Assembly: GCA_035534295.1 (NCBI GenBank)
Contig: DATLSE010000052.1
Location: forward strand, 1-64,000
DNA length: 64,000 nucleotides
From: DATKQJ01 sp035534295
Lineage (GTDB): Bacteria > Chloroflexota > Dormibacteria > Dormibacterales > Dormibacteraceae
Direction of reading: 5' to 3'
Positions within the stretch are counted from its first letter, which is position 1, and each line of letters begins with the position of its first letter. The translations under genes were made by a program, and so were the position numbers. Positions 33,531-43,700 of this stretch are shown piece after piece. The notes beneath the pieces are model-generated. The model saw only the letters and a program-made list of their open reading frames with translations, made no database searches and was not told the DNA's origin.

Positions 33531-33870
33531 TCCCTCCCCTGAGTCGGGCGACGCATGCGGCGCGGTCGCAGACCCGGTCTCGACCCCTGGGCCCAGGGCG
33601 GGCCGGGCTGAGCTCAGGCCGACCCCAGAGTTCCGGGGGAAACGGGGGCCGTGGTGGCATCGGCTAGCGATCCTCGAGCTGGGTGGGCTCCTGGCTCCTG
33701 GGCCGCGACCGCCTGCCGGGAGGTCAGGGTACCGTGCGATATCATGCGTCGCGTGGTTTTAGATCCGGGCCTCGCCTCTGGTCGGGGCCGTCGGGCAGGG
33801 CTGCAGGATGAGGCTCACAACCAAGAGCGGCTCGATCGCTTGAACCGCACCCCTTTACGGAGTATTCGGC
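33531..33870. other. Intergenic region, no gene seen
   Basis: These 340 bases separate the uptake operon and the FMO gene. I see no tRNA, no convincing small protein and no clear terminator hairpin. The last 15 bases carry GGAG (33859-33862), the ribosome site for the TTG start at 33871. Confidence 0.4.
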
Positions 33871-35190
33871 TTGTCCGCTGAGAACAAGCGCATCGCCGTG
33901 GTCGGCGCCGGGGCCGCCGGACTGATCAGCGCCAAGACCCTGATCGAGGCTGGATTCGAGGTCGTGGTGTTCGAGGCGGGGAGCCAGGCCGGGGGCATGT
34001 GGGTCTATGAGAACGACACCGGGGCCAGCGTTGCTTATCGCAACCTGCACATCAACACCGACATCGGCGTGGCCCGGCTGTCCGACTTCGCGTTTGCGCC
34101 CGGAACCTCCGACTACCCCCATCACACCGAGATGCGGGCCTTCCTCGACCGCTACGCCGATACGTTCGACGTCCGCTCCCGGATCCGATTCCGGACCCGG
34201 GTCACAGACGTCTCCCCGCGCGATGCGGAAGGCTGGCAGATCACCGTCGAGGGCGGCCAGGTGGAGGAGTTCGACGCGGTGGTGATAGCGACCGGGCATC
34301 TCAACGATGCCCGCTGGCCAGAGCTGCCAGGCGCCTTCTCCGGCTCCTACATCCACGCCGCGCAATACCGCGAGCCCACCGCCTACGCCGGCAAGAGGAT
34401 CTGCATCATCGGTATCGGCAACTCGGCCTGCGACATCGCCTGCGACGTCGCCATGCTGGCCGATCGCGTCGTGGTCGCGAGCCGGACCGGAACCCTGATC
34501 TGGCCCAAGTGGGCGTTCGGATTTCCGTTGACCCGGCTCCGCACCCTGTTCCAATGGCCCCTGGTGCCGCCGCGGATGTCGACCTGGCTCTACAAGACCG
34601 TGAGCCGGCTCATCGTCTGGATGATCTTCGGCTCCATGTCCCAATACGGCATATCGCCGCCGGAGAAGAGGACGCACCCCACCAGCAACCAGTTCTTCCT
34701 CTCCCATGTCAAGTACCGCCGGATCGAGGTCAAGCCCGGCATCGTGGCCCTCGACGGCGCGCGAGTAACGTTCGCCGACGGCAGCGCTGAAGAGTTCGAC
34801 TGCCTGATCGCCGCCACCGGCTACACGGTCCGCTTCCCCTACTTCAAACCCGGGCTATTGGACTTCGACGACACCCGGCTGCCGCTCTACAAGCGAGTGG
34901 TTCCGGTCCAGTGGCGAGGCCTGTACTTCGTCGGTTACTTCAATCTCGACTCCGGCCTCAATCCCGTCTTCGAGAATCAGGCGCAGTGGGTCGCCGACCT
35001 GGAGGCCGGACGCTGCGCGCTGCCCTCGCCCGAGGAGATGGAGGCGGACATCGAACACCGCCGACAGGAACTGAAGGACAAGTATCTGTCTCGCCCCCGG
35101 CTCAATCTGGAGGAGGAATACATGCGTTACACCGCCGCCCTCAGGGCTGAGCGCAAGCGTAAGCCGGGCCGCGAGCTGGTCGCCCGCTGA
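33871..35190 (+). CDS. Flavin-containing monooxygenase (FMO/Baeyer-Villiger type)
   Basis: The protein has 439 residues from TTG 33871, eight bases after GGAG. The FAD-binding motif is VVGAGAAGLISAKTL; the FMO fingerprint is FSGSYIHAAQY (F-x-G-x-x-x-H-x-x-x-Y); the NADPH site is IGIGNSACDIACD; and the ATG motif is CLIAATGYTV. It uses O2 and NADPH to oxygenate a heteroatom or a ketone. A Baeyer-Villiger reaction giving an ester or lactone would make sense, because the next gene, overlapping by one base, is an MBL hydrolase of the lactonase type and a CoA-transferase follows. That three-step reading is inference. Confidence 0.9.
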   Translation: MSAENKRIAVVGAGAAGLISAKTLIEAGFEVVVFEAGSQAGGMWVYENDTGASVAYRNLHINTDIGVARLSDFAFAPGTSDYPHHTEMRAFLDRYADTFDVRSRIRFRTRVTDVSPRDAEGWQITVEGGQVEEFDAVVIATGHLNDARWPELPGAFSGSYIHAAQYREPTAYAGKRICIIGIGNSACDIACDVAMLADRVVVASRTGTLIWPKWAFGFPLTRLRTLFQWPLVPPRMSTWLYKTVSRLIVWMIFGSMSQYGISPPEKRTHPTSNQFFLSHVKYRRIEVKPGIVALDGARVTFADGSAEEFDCLIAATGYTVRFPYFKPGLLDFDDTRLPLYKRVVPVQWRGLYFVGYFNLDSGLNPVFENQAQWVADLEAGRCALPSPEEMEADIEHRRQELKDKYLSRPRLNLEEEYMRYTAALRAERKRKPGRELVAR

Positions 35191-35915
35191 TGGCGTGGCG
35201 CATCGTGCCCCTGTGCGTGGGGGTACTTCGAGATCGACCCAAGGAATCCATCACCTTCCGCCGCGGAACCGGAAAGACCGTTGATCTGGCGTGCTTCTCC
35301 TGGCTCTTGGAGGGGGGCGGAGACCCGATCGTGATCGACACCGGTCCGGGGTCGGCCGAGCTGACCCGATCGGTGCACTCGGTCAAGCTGGAGGAGCGGC
35401 AGGGGCTGGCAGAGCAGCTCGCGGCCCGCGGCTACGACCCGGCCCAGATCCGGACCGTGATTCTAACCCACCTGCACTGGGACCACTGCTACCGCAACGC
35501 GCTCCTGCCCAACGCCGACCTCTGGGTCCAGGAGAGCGAGATCCGGTACAGCGTCTTCCCGCTGCCCTGTGATCACCTCGTGTACGAATTCGAGACCCGG
35601 CCACCGTTCCTGAGTGAACTGACGCGAATGCGAGGCGTGGATGGCACCATGGAACTGGTGCCCGGTGTGACCCTGATCCCGACCCCAGGGCACAGTCCCG
35701 GTCACCAGAGCGTGCTGGTGACCACCGCCGACGGTCCCCAGCTCATCGCGGGCGACCAGTACGACCTGTTCGAGAACCTCCACGACGCCTGCCCGTCGGG
35801 CCCTACGGTCGATCTGGCGAGCTGGTACCGCTCACACGAATTGGTCCGCCGCCTGGGCGCAAACGTGCTGCCCGGGCACGACATGGCGGTTCTCGATCAC
35901 GCAGTTTATGGCTGA
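35190..35915 (+). CDS. Metallo-beta-lactamase-fold hydrolase, AttM/AHL-lactonase-like
   Basis: The protein has 241 residues. Metal ligands are in THLHWDHCYRN (H-x-H-x-D-H), TPGHSPGHQSV and IAGDQYD, and the last His is in LPGHDMAVL. WLLEGGGDPIVIDTGPG is the conserved first strands. ATG 35190 overlaps the last base of the FMO stop. The set FMO then lactonase-type hydrolase then CoA-transferase suggests ring or ester opening followed by CoA activation. A relative at 5009 also stands beside a CoA-transferase. AHL signal degradation is an alternative. Confidence 0.87.
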   Translation: MAWRIVPLCVGVLRDRPKESITFRRGTGKTVDLACFSWLLEGGGDPIVIDTGPGSAELTRSVHSVKLEERQGLAEQLAARGYDPAQIRTVILTHLHWDHCYRNALLPNADLWVQESEIRYSVFPLPCDHLVYEFETRPPFLSELTRMRGVDGTMELVPGVTLIPTPGHSPGHQSVLVTTADGPQLIAGDQYDLFENLHDACPSGPTVDLASWYRSHELVRRLGANVLPGHDMAVLDHAVYG

Positions 35916-35972
35916 GTTCACAGCGCCCGACGGAGCCGTGCGACGCCGCCCGGCGGGGAGCGGCGGGGAGGC

Positions 35973-37181
35973 TTGAGCCAGCCCGAGCTGCCCCTGCAGG
36001 GAGTCACCGTCATCGACTGCGGGCAGGTGATCGCCGGACCGAGCATCGGCATGCTCCTGGGCGATTTTGGAGCCGAGGTGATAAAGGTCGAGAACCCCGT
36101 CGGGGGGGATCAGATACGCAGTTTCGGGCGCCAGAAGGACGGCGCGTCGATTCACTCCAAGCTGTATTCGCGAAACAAGAAATCGATCACGCTGAGCCTC
36201 AGCAGCCAAGGCGGGCAGGAACTGTTCCGCCGCCTGCTCAAGACCACCTCGTGCGACATCCTGATCGAGAGCTTCCGGCCCGGAACGCTCGAGAAGTGGG
36301 GCCTTGATTTTGAAAGCCTGCGGAGCATCTGCCCGGGACTGATCATGATCAGGGTTTCCGGCTTCGGCCAGGTCGGGCCCTATCGGCAGCGTGCCGGCTT
36401 CGGCACACTGGCAGAGGCCATGAGCGGGTTCGCGCACGTCACCGGCGAGCCCGACGGCCCCCCCACGCTGCCCCCGTTTGCCCTCGCCGACGGGATCGCC
36501 GCCCTCTACGCAACGGTCGGGGCCATGATCTGCCTCTACCAGCGCGACGCCCGCGGCCGCGGCCGGGGCCAGGTCCTGGATGTGAGCCTGCTCGAACCCA
36601 TCTTCAACCTGCTCGGGCCCTACCTTTTGGAATACGACCAGCTCGGTCTGGTGCCGGAGCGTCAGGGCAACCGCACGGCATCGGCCCCGCGCAACACCTA
36701 TCGCACCGCCGACGGGCGCTGGATCGCCCTGGCCGGCTCGACCCAGTCGATCGCCGCCCGCGTCTTTAACGCCATCGGTCGCCCCGAGCTGATCACCGAT
36801 CCCCGCTTTAAGGACAACCGATCGCGCGTGGCCCACGTCGAGGAGCTCGACGCCATCGTGGGCGCCTGGGTGGGCGAGCGAACCCAGGTCGACGCCATTG
36901 AGGCCCTGCTCGACCACGAGGTGGCGGTGGCTCCGATTTGGGACATTCGGGATCTGGTCACCGACGCGCACATGGCGGCCCGGGAGGCGATCATCACGGT
37001 CGACGATCGTGAGCTGGGACCGATCCGGATGCCCGCGGTGCAGCCCCGGCTGAGCGAGACCCCTGGGCGGGTGCGGCACGCCGGGCCCGCCCTGGGTGAG
37101 CACAACCAACAGATCTACCAGGAGCTGATGGGTCTATCCCCCCAGGAGCTGGCGGACCTGAAGCAGCAGGGCGTGGTCTAG
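35973..37181 (+). CDS. Family III CoA-transferase (CaiB/BaiF)
   Basis: The protein has 402 residues from TTG 35973. LQGVTVIDCGQVIAGPSIG opens the protein, with LIESFRPGTLEKWGLDF near 98-115. The catalytic residue is D173 in PFALADGIAALYA. The Gly-rich loop GRGRGQVLDVSLLEP precedes the linker region. It is third in the FMO-MBL-CoA-transferase group, 57 bases after the MBL stop. It is the most divergent of the four copies at the N-terminus (NRGKRS is here SRNKKSI). A CoA donor and acceptor cannot be assigned. Confidence 0.88.
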   Translation: MSQPELPLQGVTVIDCGQVIAGPSIGMLLGDFGAEVIKVENPVGGDQIRSFGRQKDGASIHSKLYSRNKKSITLSLSSQGGQELFRRLLKTTSCDILIESFRPGTLEKWGLDFESLRSICPGLIMIRVSGFGQVGPYRQRAGFGTLAEAMSGFAHVTGEPDGPPTLPPFALADGIAALYATVGAMICLYQRDARGRGRGQVLDVSLLEPIFNLLGPYLLEYDQLGLVPERQGNRTASAPRNTYRTADGRWIALAGSTQSIAARVFNAIGRPELITDPRFKDNRSRVAHVEELDAIVGAWVGERTQVDAIEALLDHEVAVAPIWDIRDLVTDAHMAAREAIITVDDRELGPIRMPAVQPRLSETPGRVRHAGPALGEHNQQIYQELMGLSPQELADLKQQGVV

Positions 37182-37219
37182 GGACCGATCGCGTTAGGCG
37201 AGTCCGGCCCCAGCGTCCG

Positions 37220-37237
37220 GCCGGCCTAAAGGCCGGC
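37220..37237. terminator. Hairpin between convergent genes
   Basis: GCCGGCCT-AA-AGGCCGGC is an 8-base perfect stem at the tail-to-tail junction of the CoA-transferase and the amidohydrolase. It overlaps the amidohydrolase stop codon. No T-run follows on either strand. It may terminate or protect both transcripts. Confidence 0.35.
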
Positions 37238-38230
37238 GAGACGCGATGGGTTGGAGGTGAGGATGGCGTCCTTCTCCTGGTCGGTCAGACAATCGAGCGC
37301 CCGGACCCAGTGCACGGCGTCGTCCAGCACCATGGGCGCGGGGTAGTCGGTGCCCAGGACCACCCGGTCGATCCCCACCTGATCGATGAGAAAGCGCAGG
37401 GTCGGTCCAGAGAAGGTGCAGCAGTCGTAGTAGAAGCTGTTCAGATAGGAGCTGGGAGCGCGGTGGATCGGGGTCGAGGTGCCCTCATGGTCAAGGGGAG
37501 GGACGAATCCCCGTCCCGCATCCGCACCGCGCTCCAGGACCCCCGACGCCTTATCCATCCGGCTGGCGCCGAATGCGGCGTAACCGCCGGCGTGCGCGAG
37601 CATCAATTTGAGCTCCGGGTGGCGATCGAGCACCCCGCCATAGACGATGGCCCCAAAGGTCAGGGCTCGCTCGGTGAGGTTGCCGACCGAGTTATCGAGG
37701 TAGTAGCCGGCAATCCTCGACTTGACCAAGGTCCCCCCACTCTGATGAAAGAAGAGGAGGGCGCCAAGGCTCTCTGCCGCCTCAAAAAAGGGTAGGAAAC
37801 GGGGATCGTCGTAGGTCTGGCCGTTCACGTGATCGCCGATGATCACGCCCTTGAAGCCCAGGCTCTGAATCACCCGGGTGAGCTCGCTGATCGCGCTTGG
37901 GATGTCCTGCATGGGCACGGTGCCCATGCCGATGAACACGCCCGGGTGCTCAGCCACGATGTCAGCGATCTCGTCGTTGCACTCGCGCGCGATGGCCTTG
38001 GTGACCTCGAGATCGTTGTCGTACTGAAAGAAGCCGACGTTGGGCGACAGGGCCTGGGCGTCGACGCCCCAATCCGCCATCTGGACCAGCCGCTCCTCGA
38101 CGCTGAGGCGGAATCCGGGGAACTGCAGCTCTCCGACCTTCGCCTTCAGCCCGTGCCACTCACCGTGGTCGCGGATCGCCTGCTTGAAGCCCTCTGGCGT
38201 TATGTGCGTGTGTAAGTCAACGACCGGCAC
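37226..38230 (-). CDS. Amidohydrolase-2 family protein (ACMSD-like)
   Basis: The protein has 334 residues from GTG 38230, with AGGAGG seven bases upstream. Metal ligands are the HxH of VDLHTHITP, the His of LFFHQSGG, the His of LMLAHAGGY and the Asp of VLGTDYPAPM. YGGVLDRHPELKLMLAHAGG matches the type A enzymes in this window, but the N-terminal 60 residues differ (GEWHGLKAKVGELQFPGF). Decarboxylation or hydrolysis of an aromatic or keto acid is the family role. It converges with the FMO-MBL-CoA-transferase group and may share its pathway. Confidence 0.88.
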   Translation of the reverse strand: MPVVDLHTHITPEGFKQAIRDHGEWHGLKAKVGELQFPGFRLSVEERLVQMADWGVDAQALSPNVGFFQYDNDLEVTKAIARECNDEIADIVAEHPGVFIGMGTVPMQDIPSAISELTRVIQSLGFKGVIIGDHVNGQTYDDPRFLPFFEAAESLGALLFFHQSGGTLVKSRIAGYYLDNSVGNLTERALTFGAIVYGGVLDRHPELKLMLAHAGGYAAFGASRMDKASGVLERGADAGRGFVPPLDHEGTSTPIHRAPSSYLNSFYYDCCTFSGPTLRFLIDQVGIDRVVLGTDYPAPMVLDDAVHWVRALDCLTDQEKDAILTSNPSRLAGL

Positions 38231-38368
38231 TCCGACCTCCTCGTCTCAACGCTGTTCCTGACTACGATTCTTAAGCAGACGCTGACAACCGAGATGGCCG
38301 GGCCCGAGCCGAGGCGCCGCTTGGGACGGGACTCTGCAGCCAGCCTCGCTCAGCCCTAGCCCCTGGGT

Positions 38369-38797
38369 CTAGCCCTTGACCTCGCCCGTCGGGTTTCCGA
38401 CGTACTCATAGCCGGCCTCCTCCAAGCTGCCCACACCCAGGTACCCGCCGAGCACTTCGACCTCGCTCTCAGAGTCCAGGTTCCTGAGCCAGTGGATCTT
38501 GCCCTTGGGCACGAAGTCGATGGTTCCAGCCGGCACCTCGTGCTCCTCCTGACCGTTACCGACTCCGGCGCGGCCGCGGATCACGTAGTAGAACTCGTCC
38601 GCGTTGGGGTGGTAATGGGCCTGGTGCTGGGATCCGGGCTTGAACACGGCCCGGAACAGGGCCACACCACCCGAGCGCGCGATCTCCACCGGGAGCGGGA
38701 AGCGGATGTCCATCTGCTTCCAGCCCAGGGCCTCCGAGACGGCCTTGGGGGCGACCTCGTCGATGTGGATCATGTAATGGTTGTCGTCGTTGACCAT
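38369..38797 (-). CDS. Cupin-domain protein
   Basis: The protein has 142 residues from ATG 38797, with GGAGGTGG ten bases upstream. The cupin motif 1 is QAHYHPNADEFYYVIRGRAG (two His and a Glu binding metal). Motif 2 includes VPAGTIDFVPKGKIHWLRN. A single double-stranded beta-helix of this size could be an isomerase, a dioxygenase-like enzyme or a binding protein. It lies about 140 bases upstream of the amidohydrolase on the same strand and is probably co-transcribed with it. The frame stays open far upstream, antisense to the NuoF-like gene, but that part is not protein-like. Confidence 0.82.
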   Translation of the reverse strand: MVNDDNHYMIHIDEVAPKAVSEALGWKQMDIRFPLPVEIARSGGVALFRAVFKPGSQHQAHYHPNADEFYYVIRGRAGVGNGQEEHEVPAGTIDFVPKGKIHWLRNLDSESEVEVLGGYLGVGSLEEAGYEYVGNPTGEVKG

Positions 38798-39067
38798 GGG
38801 CTGGGTGCCACCTCCATCAAGTGCCGAATCGCCTGGAAGCATATCAGGCGACCGGAGCCTCCTCGGCGGACCCCCGGGCAAGCCCGCGCGGTAAGACTCG
38901 CCGAGCGCGGCGAACGCGTGCTTCGGGGGTGCCGCACCGAGGCCCTCGTCAAGACCATCCGGCCGACCCCGGCTCTGTATCGGCCGCGGCGGCGGAAAGG
39001 GTCGACTCTGAGCCCAGCCCAAGCTCCCTCCAATCGGCCTGCAACAGTGGGCGCCTAGCGTGGAGAC

Positions 39068-40351
39068 GTGGCCATCGCCCAAGAACCCACGACCGCGCTC
39101 CGGCTGCTGGCCGGCCCCGGACTGAGCGCGGGGCGCGAAACCCTGGCCGCTCACACGGCGCGGATCGGTGCCCTCCCGTCCGGGGGAACCTGGCTCCTGG
39201 CCGCGCTCGCCCAAAGTGGTCTTCGCGGCCGCGGCGGGGCCCGATTCCCGACCGTGCGCAAGTGGGATGCGGTGTGGACGCGCGCTGGCGGACACGCGGT
39301 GGTCGTCATCAACGGGGCCGAGGGCGAGCCCGCCAGCGCCAAAGATCAGTTGCTGATGTCGCTGCGGCCACATCTGGTGCTGGACGGGGCCCAGCTGGCG
39401 GCGGAGACGGTGGGAGCGACAGAGGTCGTGCTCTACGTGAACCGCGCGTTCACGCCTTCGATCCAGGCCTTGCAGGCCGCCATTGCAGAGCGGGAACGCA
39501 GCCGCACCGGTTTGCGGCGCGTGACCTTGTTGACGCCCCCGCCCCGGTACGTGGCCGGAGAGGAAACGGCGGTGGTGCGCTGGATCAATGGTGGAGAGGC
39601 CAAACCGGCATCTGTTCCGCCCCGGCCGTTCGAGAAGGGAGTCGGGGGCCGCCCGACCCTGGTCCAGAACGTGGAGACCACGGCGATGGCCGCACTCATC
39701 GGGCGCCAGGGGCCGGAGTGGTTTCGCGCTCTGGGCACCGAGGCCAGCCCGGGCACCACACTGCTCACGGTCTCGGGGGCGGTGGCGCACCCCGGCGTGT
39801 ACGAGATCGCGCACGGCGGCACCCTGGGCGCGGCGGTGGCGGCGGCCGGGGGCCTGACCCAGGGCTGCCAGGCCGTGCTCCTGGGAGGGTACTTTGGAAC
39901 CTGGGTCCCCGCGCGGCGCGCCCTCAGCCTTCATCTGGACGACGACGCGCTTTCCAAGGAGGACTTGAAGCTCGGCTGCGGCGTCGTCCACGTGCTCCCT
40001 GAGGGTGTCTGCGGCGTGGCGGAGACGGCGCGGATCCTCCGCTTCCTGGCTCTGGAGAGCGCGCGCCAATGTGGCCCCTGCATGTATGGGCTGGATGATC
40101 TGGCGACGCTGGTGGAGGCGATCGCGGCGGGTAAGGCGCGGGCTGGGGAGTTTGCCAAGCTGGAGCGATGGGCGGCCCAGCTCGCGCCCGGGCGGGGCGC
40201 CTGCAAACATCCCGACGGTGCGGTCGGAATGCTGCGCAGTGCCTGGGCCAGCTTTAAGGAAGACTTTGAGTTCCATCGCCGCCGGCCCTGCCTCACCGCG
40301 CAGGCGCCGGGCCGCCTGCCGACGGTGCCTGCGCCCGCGGGGTGGCGATGA
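39068..40351 (+). CDS. NuoF/HoxF-like flavin and iron-sulfur protein with SLBB domain
   Basis: The protein has 427 residues. The FMN/NADH motif is SGLRGRGGARFPTVRKW, with NGAEGEPASAKD and VAGEETAVVRWINGGEA next. An SLBB segment follows (TLLTVSGAVAHPGVYEIAHG, near 230-285). The C-terminal cluster region reads ESARQCGPCMYGL with a later GACKHPDG: NuoF has C-x2-C-x2-C plus one, but here the first Cys is Ala, leaving three. This variant is known in actinobacterial-type NuoF-like proteins that pair with a small ferredoxin, as here (ATGA overlap). It probably moves electrons between NAD(P)H and the ferredoxin. Confidence 0.85.
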   Translation: MAIAQEPTTALRLLAGPGLSAGRETLAAHTARIGALPSGGTWLLAALAQSGLRGRGGARFPTVRKWDAVWTRAGGHAVVVINGAEGEPASAKDQLLMSLRPHLVLDGAQLAAETVGATEVVLYVNRAFTPSIQALQAAIAERERSRTGLRRVTLLTPPPRYVAGEETAVVRWINGGEAKPASVPPRPFEKGVGGRPTLVQNVETTAMAALIGRQGPEWFRALGTEASPGTTLLTVSGAVAHPGVYEIAHGGTLGAAVAAAGGLTQGCQAVLLGGYFGTWVPARRALSLHLDDDALSKEDLKLGCGVVHVLPEGVCGVAETARILRFLALESARQCGPCMYGLDDLATLVEAIAAGKARAGEFAKLERWAAQLAPGRGACKHPDGAVGMLRSAWASFKEDFEFHRRRPCLTAQAPGRLPTVPAPAGWR

Positions 40352-40557
40352 AACACCGGCTTCGGGTCGACATGACGCGCTGCCGGGCCGACGGCTACTG
40401 CGCCGAGCTGCTGCCCGAACGCGTGACCCTGGACGACTGGGGATATCCGATCGTGAACGGCGCACCCGTCGATGGCGCGCTGTACCAGCACGCTCGTGAG
40501 GCCGCCAAGAACTGCCGGCGCATGGCCGTAATCCTGGAGCCGCTCCCCCGCCCCTGA
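40348..40557 (+). CDS. Small ferredoxin (3Fe-4S type)
   Basis: The protein has 69 residues from ATG 40348. The N-terminal half has DMTRCRADGYCAELLPE and the C-terminal half NCRRMAVILE, giving the three-Cys pattern C-x5-C-...-C of single-cluster 3Fe-4S ferredoxins. DDWGYPIV is typical of this group. ATG overlaps the NuoF-like stop by four bases. It is the likely redox partner of that protein, handing electrons to an unknown acceptor, perhaps a P450 or another oxidase outside the window. Confidence 0.87.
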   Translation: MKHRLRVDMTRCRADGYCAELLPERVTLDDWGYPIVNGAPVDGALYQHAREAAKNCRRMAVILEPLPRP

Positions 40558-40741
40558 TACCGCCGCCGGGCTGGCGCTGGTCCTGATGCCGCGCGCCTCA
40601 CGCTCTGGGCCGGCCCGCCGATTCGAGGCTCGATGAGCTTGGAGGGAGCTCGGCGCTGGGCCACAGGGCAGATCTGCGCCGGCGAGATTGGCGGTGCGCG
40701 GCCGTCCCGCCCGCCGAGCACGAGGCTTAATATCGCGCCCG

Positions 40742-43700
40742 GTGTACGCCTTCGAATCACAGATCATCACCTCCGCCACCGACCTGGCGGAATACCTCGA
40801 GTGCGAGCATCTGCTCCAGCTCGAACGCCGCGCCGCGCTGGGTGAGCTGACCCGCCCGGTCCCCGACGATCCCGGCCTCGCCCTGTTGAGCCGGCTGGGT
40901 CAGGAGCACGAGGCCGAACAGCTGGCGCGCCTTAGAGCTGAGCACGGACCGGAGCTAAAGATCGCCGATTGGGGCAACTCACCCACGGCCCTGAGCCGCG
41001 CCGATGGGGCGACTCGGTCGGCCATGACCCAGGGCGCGCGATTGATCTACCAGGCCACGATGTTCGATGGACGCTGGCTGGGGAAGGCCGACTTTCTGAT
41101 CCGAGTGGATCGCCCGAGTGGGCTCGGCGACTACTCCTACGAGGTGGTCGACGCCAAGCTCGCGCGCCACGCCAAGACCCGTGCCCTGCTCCAGACCACC
41201 CTGTACTCAGAGCAGGTGGGGCGACTCCAGGGGAACCTGCCGAACCAGATGCACTTGATCCTGGGCGACGGCCGTCAACAGTCGTTCGCCGTCGGCGATT
41301 ACACCGCTTTCACCCAGTCCGCCCGCCATCGGCTCGAGGCGGCGCTGGCCGCGGGGCCGGTGGACACCTACCCCGAGCCGGTGGAGTACTGCAACGTCTG
41401 CCGCTGGCGCGAGGGCTGCCAGAAGCGCCGAAGCTCCGACGACCACCTCTCCCTGGTGGCGGCAATTCGAAGCGACCAGATCAAACGGCTGCGGCTGGCC
41501 GGGGTTGAGACCATGGCGGCGCTGGCCGCCACCAGCTTGGACCAGGTGCCCGGCATTTCCGATCGAGCCTATGCGCGGATCCGACGCCAGGCCCAGCTCC
41601 AGGTTGAGGCGCGTTCGACTGGGCGCCGGATTCACGAACTGATCGACGCCATCGGCCCTGGAATCGGGTTGGGGGCACTCCCCCCGCCCGCCTCCGGCGA
41701 TCTGTTCTTCGACATGGAGGGGGACCCGTACTTCCACGAAGAGGGGCTCGAATATCTGTTCGGAGTGCTCGAACAGAACGCCTCGAGGCCGCGTTTCCGA
41801 GCCTTCTGGGCCCACGATCGGGAGCAGGAGAAGCGAGCCTTTGAGGCCTTCATGGACTTTGTGATGGAACGCTGGGACGCCGACCCGGCTCTCCACGTCT
41901 ATCACTATGCCGCCTACGAGCCGGTCGCTTTAAAGCGGCTGGTGGGGCGCCATGCGACCCGAGAGGAGGAGCTCGATCGCATGCTCCGAGGAGGGCTGTT
42001 CGTCGATCTCTACCAGGTCGTGCGTCAGGGCGTGCGCGTCTCCGAGGAGTCCTATTCCCTCAAGAGCATCGAGCACTTCTACCTCGCGCCTCGGGCCCAA
42101 GCGGTCACCGACGCCGGGTCCAGCATCGTGGCGTACGAGCGCTGGCGCAGCGAGCGGCGCCAGGAATTGTTGGACGGCATCGAGGACTACAACCGGGCGG
42201 ACTGCGAGAGCACCTGGGGACTTAGGGGTTGGCTCGAGGCGCGCCGCCTCGAGGCCACCGAGATCTTCGGAGTCGAGGTGCCCCGACCCCTGCCGCGCGA
42301 ATCGGAAGTCGAGCCGCCGGCTGCCGCCCGAGCGGCGGCGACAGCCGCGCTGACGGCACGGCTGCTGGCCGGCGTGCCCGAGGAGCGTGACGATCGTTCT
42401 CCCGATCAACAGGGTAGGTGGCTCCTCGCTCACAGCCTCAGCTGGCACCGGCGAGAGGAAAAGTCCGATTGGTGGGCGCACTTCGATCGGATCGCGAAGA
42501 CGGACGACGAGCTCGTCGACGACCCCGATTCAATCGGTGGTCTGAGCTTTCTGTGCACGGTGGGCCAGATCAAGCGCTCGGTGATCCATCGGTACGCGTT
42601 CGACCCCGAGCAGGAATACAAGATCGATGTCGGCGACAAGCCCCTTGATCCCCGCACCGGACGGGGCGTGGGCGAGGTGGACGGATTGGACCGAGAGCGG
42701 GGAACGATCGACCTGCGGTGGGGGACGACTTCAGTTCGCCCCCACCCCTCGGCCCTGATACCGGCCAAGCCGGTCATGACCGACGTCCTGCGCGGTGCGC
42801 TGGACCGGCTGGGCGCGGCGGTCGCGGCCGGCGGCCTGGGAGCCGCGGGCGCGGCGGCCGACCTGCTCCGCAGGTCGCCTCCGAGTCTGCGCCCGGCGCC
42901 GGCGGCGGGCCCGCTCTGCGGCGCCGACGAGGATCCCGCCCGCGCCGCGCAGCGGATCGCCTCGCTCCTGCAGGGCTCCTATCTCGCCGTGCAGGGCCCG
43001 CCCGGCACCGGCAAGACCCGTACCGCCGGGATGATCATCGCGGGCTTGGCGGACGCCGGGTTTCGGGTGGGGATCAGCGCCAGCAGCCACAAGGTCATCG
43101 CCAATCTGCTGGCGGCGGTGGCCGAGGCGGCGGCCGAATTGGGGCACCAGGTCCGGCGCATGCAGAAGTGTGACCCGGCGGAGCCGACCGGCGACCAGAG
43201 TCTGATCAGGATCGATTCCAACTCTGCCATCTACCAATCGCTGGCGGCGGGCGAGGTTGACGTCGTGGGTGGGACGCCCTGGCTTTGGTCCCGGGAGGAG
43301 GCGGTGGGGAGCCTCGATTACCTGTTCATCGATGAGGCGGGTCAGATGTCGCTGGCCAACGTCCTGGCGGTCAGCGGCGCCACCACCAACCTGGTCCTCC
43401 TGGGCGATCCCCAGCAGCTTTCCCAGCCCTCCAAGGGCGCTCATCCCAGCGGGTCCGATGTCTCCGGACTCGGGCACGTCCTGGCCGGGAATCCAACCAT
43501 CGATCCCGAGCTCGGCATCCTGCTATCGACAAGCTGGAGGATGCATCCGCTCGTGTGTGAGTTCGTCTCCGAGGTGGCGTATGACGGCCGCTTGGAGTCC
43601 GACCCCAGCTGCCGCCGGCAGGCGATCTCGAGCGTGGAGTCGGATCTGAGGGCCGGGCTCCGGTTCATCCCCGTGCCGCACCGAGGCAACCGCACCACCT

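Noticed and set aside
35190..35915. Reading the MBL proteins as quorum-quenching lactonases
   Set aside because: The fold allows it, but both copies stand beside CoA-transferases in catabolic operons and no luxI/luxR genes are present, so a pathway hydrolase is the safer call.
36000..37109. Long minus-strand frame opposite the third CoA-transferase
   Set aside because: Mirror frame of a conserved gene with clear catalytic residues; no family match of its own.
38798..40465. Long minus-strand frame that would extend the cupin protein to 698 residues
   Set aside because: Only the last 142 codons match a family. The rest is antisense to the NuoF-like gene and Arg/Ala-rich. ATG 38797 has a good ribosome site.
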